Positions 50,987 to 53,511 of a DNA stretch of 53,511 bases are shown here, piece by piece. Each line of letters starts with the position of its first letter. Position 1 is the first letter of the stretch. Both the position numbers and the translations under genes were made by a program. Location of the stretch: NCBI GenBank assembly GCA_964472905.1, contig CAYYMI010000012.1:1-53511 (forward strand), given 5' to 3'. The notes beneath the pieces are model-generated. The model saw only the letters and a list, made by a program, of their open reading frames with translations. It was not told where the DNA came from and made no database searches. The stretch comes from Hellea sp964472905. Its GTDB lineage: Bacteria > Pseudomonadota > Alphaproteobacteria > Caulobacterales > Maricaulaceae.

Positions 50987-52249
50987 TTAGCCCCGTTCCG
51001 CTAGCCAGCGTTTATAGCGCTTAGTTTGGGAACTTTGTTTCATTTGTTGTTTGATTGTAGAGATCAAAGGCCGCGGCGCGACTTTCGGGGGATGACCGTC
51101 ACCCATGCGGTAAAGATTCATTTTCGTCATGGCCATACTGGCAAGGCCTTTAAAAAGATCATTTTTCCATGTGACTACTGGGAGGGGTACATGAAGGTTT
51201 TTGCCGGCTTTCCAATCATTGGGCAGGTTCGCATTATAGCCCATCGCGCGGGCGATACCGATGATTTCCACATCACCTTCAGCCAGCGCATTTTCGGCGG
51301 TCTCCCGTTTTGTTACGCCGCCCGTAACCATGAGGGGCATATTGGCCGTCGCGCCGATATCTTTAGCAAAGTCCAGAAAATACATTTCGCGGTCTTTGGT
51401 GCTTTGCGCGCGGCCATCATCGGCCATGCCCATCATCGCCGCGCTTTCATAGCTACCGCCAGACAGTTCGACGAAATCAACTTCTTCCCCATTGAGCCAA
51501 TCGACAACCTGTTTGGCATCTCCAATATCATATCCGCCGCGCTGAAAATCAGCAGAATTAAGCTTCACAGAGACGCCAAATCCGGGGTTTACACGGGCGC
51601 GTATTTCGCGGATGACTTCAAGTAGTAACCGCGCACGGTTCTCAAGAGGACCGCCCCATTCATCTTCGCGGAGATTGGTCAGGGGTGATAAAAATTGCGC
51701 GAGTAAATATCCATGGGCTGCGTGAACTTCAACCCCGTCAAACCCGCAAAGCTCTGCCGCATGGGCGGTATCAGCGAAACGTTTGATAACCCCGCGAATT
51801 TCATCATCTGTAAGCGCGCGCGCTGTGGCGAACATTTTTTCGGCAGGGCCTTCCATTTTGACTTTTGTGGCGGAGGCTGAAACGGGCTGTGTGCCTTGGG
51901 CGGCGTAGACTTGTCGTCCGGGGTGACTGATTTGCATATAGAGCTTGGCCCCGCCCGATTTTCCGGCTTTGGCCCATGTTTCAAATCGGGTTTTATTATC
52001 ACCTTGCGCTAGGGTTTCGGCGCCAAGGTAAACACCTCCCGGTCCCGTCATGGCATCAGGGGCGATCATCACATTGCCTGTTAGGATTAAGCCAACGCCG
52101 CCATCGGCCCATTGTTGATATAAATTGACAAGGGCTTGGCCAGGCACTTGTCCTGCCTCGGCCATGTTTTCCTCCATCGCAGCTTTGCAGAGGCGGTTGG
52201 AAATCGTTTGGCCATTGGGGAGGGTAAGGGGAGTAAAGATGTGGGACAT
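50987..52249 (-). CDS. NADH:flavin oxidoreductase, old yellow enzyme family
   Basis: A 420-residue FMN-binding TIM-barrel oxidoreductase. It has LTLPNGQTISNRLCKAAMEE at the start, MQISHPGRQVYAAQ, DGVEVHAAHGYLLAQFLSPL, NLREDEWGGPLENRARLLLE and the FMN-phosphate segment LMVTGGVTKRETAENAL. It matches the N-terminal part of 2,4-dienoyl-CoA reductase but has no cluster or FAD domain, so it reduces activated C=C bonds with an unknown partner. Positioned 18 bases upstream of dapF on the same strand. Confidence 0.9.
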   Translation of the reverse strand: MSHIFTPLTLPNGQTISNRLCKAAMEENMAEAGQVPGQALVNLYQQWADGGVGLILTGNVMIAPDAMTGPGGVYLGAETLAQGDNKTRFETWAKAGKSGGAKLYMQISHPGRQVYAAQGTQPVSASATKVKMEGPAEKMFATARALTDDEIRGVIKRFADTAHAAELCGFDGVEVHAAHGYLLAQFLSPLTNLREDEWGGPLENRARLLLEVIREIRARVNPGFGVSVKLNSADFQRGGYDIGDAKQVVDWLNGEEVDFVELSGGSYESAAMMGMADDGRAQSTKDREMYFLDFAKDIGATANMPLMVTGGVTKRETAENALAEGDVEIIGIARAMGYNANLPNDWKAGKNLHVPLPVVTWKNDLFKGLASMAMTKMNLYRMGDGHPPKVAPRPLISTIKQQMKQSSQTKRYKRWLAERG

Positions 52250-52316
52250 AAATGGGATCTATTGTTGTTTTAAGACTTAATGGCGTGAATATGAGCTTTT
52301 GAAAAGCCAAAAATAT

Positions 52317-52937
52317 CTAAGTTAAATTGACCCGCCTCATGGTCAAGTTGATGCGTCCGCCTTTTGGCACGAGGGCTGTTTCTCCGTAGAAGACTTTGCT
52401 GACGCCGTGATAACACAATCTGGCATCGCCGGCTAAGACAACAACATCGCCTGAAAACAGCTTCAACCCTTGGGTTTGTCCGCCGCGCTTTGGCCCGCCT
52501 ATACGGAACATGGCCGGATCGCCGAGGCTAACCGAGACAACGGGCGCGCGCAGATCATTTTCATCATTATCAACATGCATCCCCATTTTGGACGACTTTT
52601 CAGGCTTGTACCAATTAATCAATGTGGCCTCAGGACGCGCAGGGTATCCTGTGACGTCATCCCATAGCTGTCCTAAGATGTCAGGGAGTTTGGGCCAGTA
52701 TGCGCCATTTTTGGGGTGACGGGGTTCATAGCGATATCCCTTGTCTTTGTCTGTGACCCAACCTAGCGGCCCGAAATTACTGAGCGCGACTGACATAGGC
52801 GTCCCCGTACGGGGCATAGCCGGGATAAAGAAAGGGACTTGTTTGACACCACGCGCCACGGCATCGATCAATTCTTGTTGTTGGCTTGCTGAGAAATAAA
52901 GTGGATAATGCGCAAAGCCTTGAGGAAAATTGTCCAT
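52317..52937 (-). CDS. alkB: AlkB-type alpha-ketoglutarate-dependent dioxygenase
   Basis: AlkB removes methyl adducts from DNA/RNA bases by oxidation, using Fe(II) and 2-oxoglutarate. The 206-residue product has the Fe-binding HVD (MGMHVDNDENDL), the late His in RLCYHGVSKVF and RINLTMRRV, the RxNxTxR motif for 2-oxoglutarate. The N-terminal PRTGTPMSVALSNFGPLGWV and DVTGYPARPEATLINWYKP match the family. It is divergent from dnaK, upstream of the oxidoreductase gene. All active-site residues are present. Confidence 0.95.
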   Translation of the reverse strand: MDNFPQGFAHYPLYFSASQQQELIDAVARGVKQVPFFIPAMPRTGTPMSVALSNFGPLGWVTDKDKGYRYEPRHPKNGAYWPKLPDILGQLWDDVTGYPARPEATLINWYKPEKSSKMGMHVDNDENDLRAPVVSVSLGDPAMFRIGGPKRGGQTQGLKLFSGDVVVLAGDARLCYHGVSKVFYGETALVPKGGRINLTMRRVNLT

Positions 52938-53000
52938 GGTGCATCATATGAGCCTCAATAGAGTTGACTACAAAAAAGTGAGACTTTTCACGTTAAAGCC

Positions 53001-53028
53001 CTTGCACCATTGAAAAAGCCCCCCATAT
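53001..53028 (+). promoter_or_regulatory. RpoH (sigma-32) type promoter of dnaK
   Basis: CTTGCAC (53001-53007) and CCCCATAT (53021-53028) with a 13-base spacer match the heat-shock sigma-32 consensus (CTTGAAA and CCCCAT-T). It lies about 90 bases before the dnaK start codon. Confidence 0.75.
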
Positions 53029-53117
53029 CCCAATCAACGGGTGGCCAATGCAGGCTAAGCCCATATGTTTTGAATCACTTAGGGCGCTTTTAAAGGCCCA
53101 TTAAACGGAGAAAACCA

Positions 53118-53511
53118 ATGTCGAAAGTTATCGGTATTGACCTTGGGACTACTAATTCATGCGTTTCAGTTATGGACGGTGATAAAGCTCGGGTCATTGA
53201 AAATTCAGAAGGTGTTCGCACCACGCCCTCAGTTGTTGCTTTTACCGAAGATGGTGAGCGCCTGATTGGCCAGACGGCGCGCCGCCAAGCGGTGACAAAC
53301 CCAGAGTATACTTATTACGCCATTAAACGCTTGATTGGCCGCGGCATGACGGATCCAGCCGTGAAAAAAGATGCTAAGCTTGTGCCTTATAAAATTGTCA
53401 AAGGCAAAGGCGGTGACGCTTATGTTGAAGGCCGCGACGGGAAAGCGATGTCGCCATCTGAAATTTCAGCGATGATTTTGACGAAGATGAAAGAAACAGC
53501 CGAAGACTTCC
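53118..53511 (+). CDS. dnaK: Molecular chaperone DnaK, N-terminal part
   Basis: The visible 131 residues are the start of DnaK, the ATP-driven Hsp70 chaperone. It opens MSKVIGIDLGTTNSCVSVMD (phosphate-1 motif) and continues with TPSVVAFTEDGERLIGQTAR and YYAIKRLIGRG, exactly as in DnaK. The gene runs out of the window. ACGGAG precedes the ATG by seven bases and a sigma-32 type promoter lies upstream. It is distinct from the divergent membrane Hsp70 at 27.5-29.4 kb. Confidence 0.98.
   Translation, partial: MSKVIGIDLGTTNSCVSVMDGDKARVIENSEGVRTTPSVVAFTEDGERLIGQTARRQAVTNPEYTYYAIKRLIGRGMTDPAVKKDAKLVPYKIVKGKGGDAYVEGRDGKAMSPSEISAMILTKMKETAEDF

Noticed and set aside
1..53511. tRNA, rRNA, CRISPR arrays, prophage or insertion-sequence genes
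   Set aside because: No cloverleaf, rRNA-like stretch, regularly spaced repeats, integrase or transposase was found by reading.

Overview
This window looks like chromosomal DNA from an alphaproteobacterium of moderate GC content, most likely a stalked or marine relative of Caulobacterales/Maricaulales (Hyphomonadaceae-like). This is inferred from four things: the gene orders rsmB-rpe-heparinase-purH and dapF/mtaB-ftsY-ispZ, a DUF2161 nuclease-fold protein, four perfect TTAA-N7-TTAA motifs matching the CtrA cell-cycle regulator consensus, and an RpoH-type promoter in front of dnaK. Most of the window is ordinary housekeeping DNA. I saw no rRNA, tRNA, CRISPR array, prophage or intact insertion sequence.

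Layout. 1-6.1 kb: the tail of an endonuclease/exonuclease/phosphatase protein, rpmJ, a secreted TPR protein, an M19 dipeptidase, then rph, rdgB and hemW, with an HTH/DUF2975 pair inserted on the opposite strand between rph and rdgB. 6.1-11.9 kb: a DUF2161 gene with no ordinary start codon, then a BlaI-type repressor behind twin operators, an M56-M23 metallopeptidase fusion and a TonB-dependent receptor; together these look like an envelope-responsive module. 11.9-20.2 kb: two tandem MscS channels, a cupin protein, dapE, acetyltransferases, truA, and a def - 64-codon ORF - fmt cluster held together by stop/start overlaps. 20.2-25.2 kb: rimM away from its usual rpsP-trmD-rplS partners and behind a CRP-like palindrome, then glmS, galU and two envelope proteins of unknown function. 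25.2-31.4 kb: a TadG-like VWA protein and a TPR protein diverging from an AT-rich region with CtrA boxes, an Hsp70 with a membrane segment coupled to a membrane protein with a GrpE-like C-terminus, and a third MscS channel behind a CtrA box. 31.4-39.8 kb: a CoA-transferase, a small protein, rsmB, a Cys-repeat/Ser-Tyr-rich secreted protein, rpe, a heparinase-like protein and purH. 39.8-53.5 kb: a YjzC-like small protein with a structured upstream region, higBA, two small membrane proteins, acnA, a TerB-like protein, ispZ-ftsY-mtaB, a methyltransferase, dapF, an old-yellow-enzyme family oxidoreductase, alkB and the start of dnaK.

How the genes work together. Lysine/peptidoglycan precursor supply (dapE, dapF, glmS), translation and its quality control (rpmJ, rimM, truA, fmt, def, rsmB, mtaB, ftsY), nucleotide hygiene (rdgB, rph, purH) and osmotic or envelope homeostasis (three MscS channels, M56-M23, TonB receptor) dominate. 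The strongest candidates for less-described biology are the BlaI/M56-M23/TonB-receptor module, the Hsp70 plus membrane GrpE-like pair, the small ORF between def and fmt, the non-AUG start of the DUF2161 gene and the CtrA-box-associated structured region near 40.1 kb. All functional statements rest on reading motifs and context; no database search was possible.
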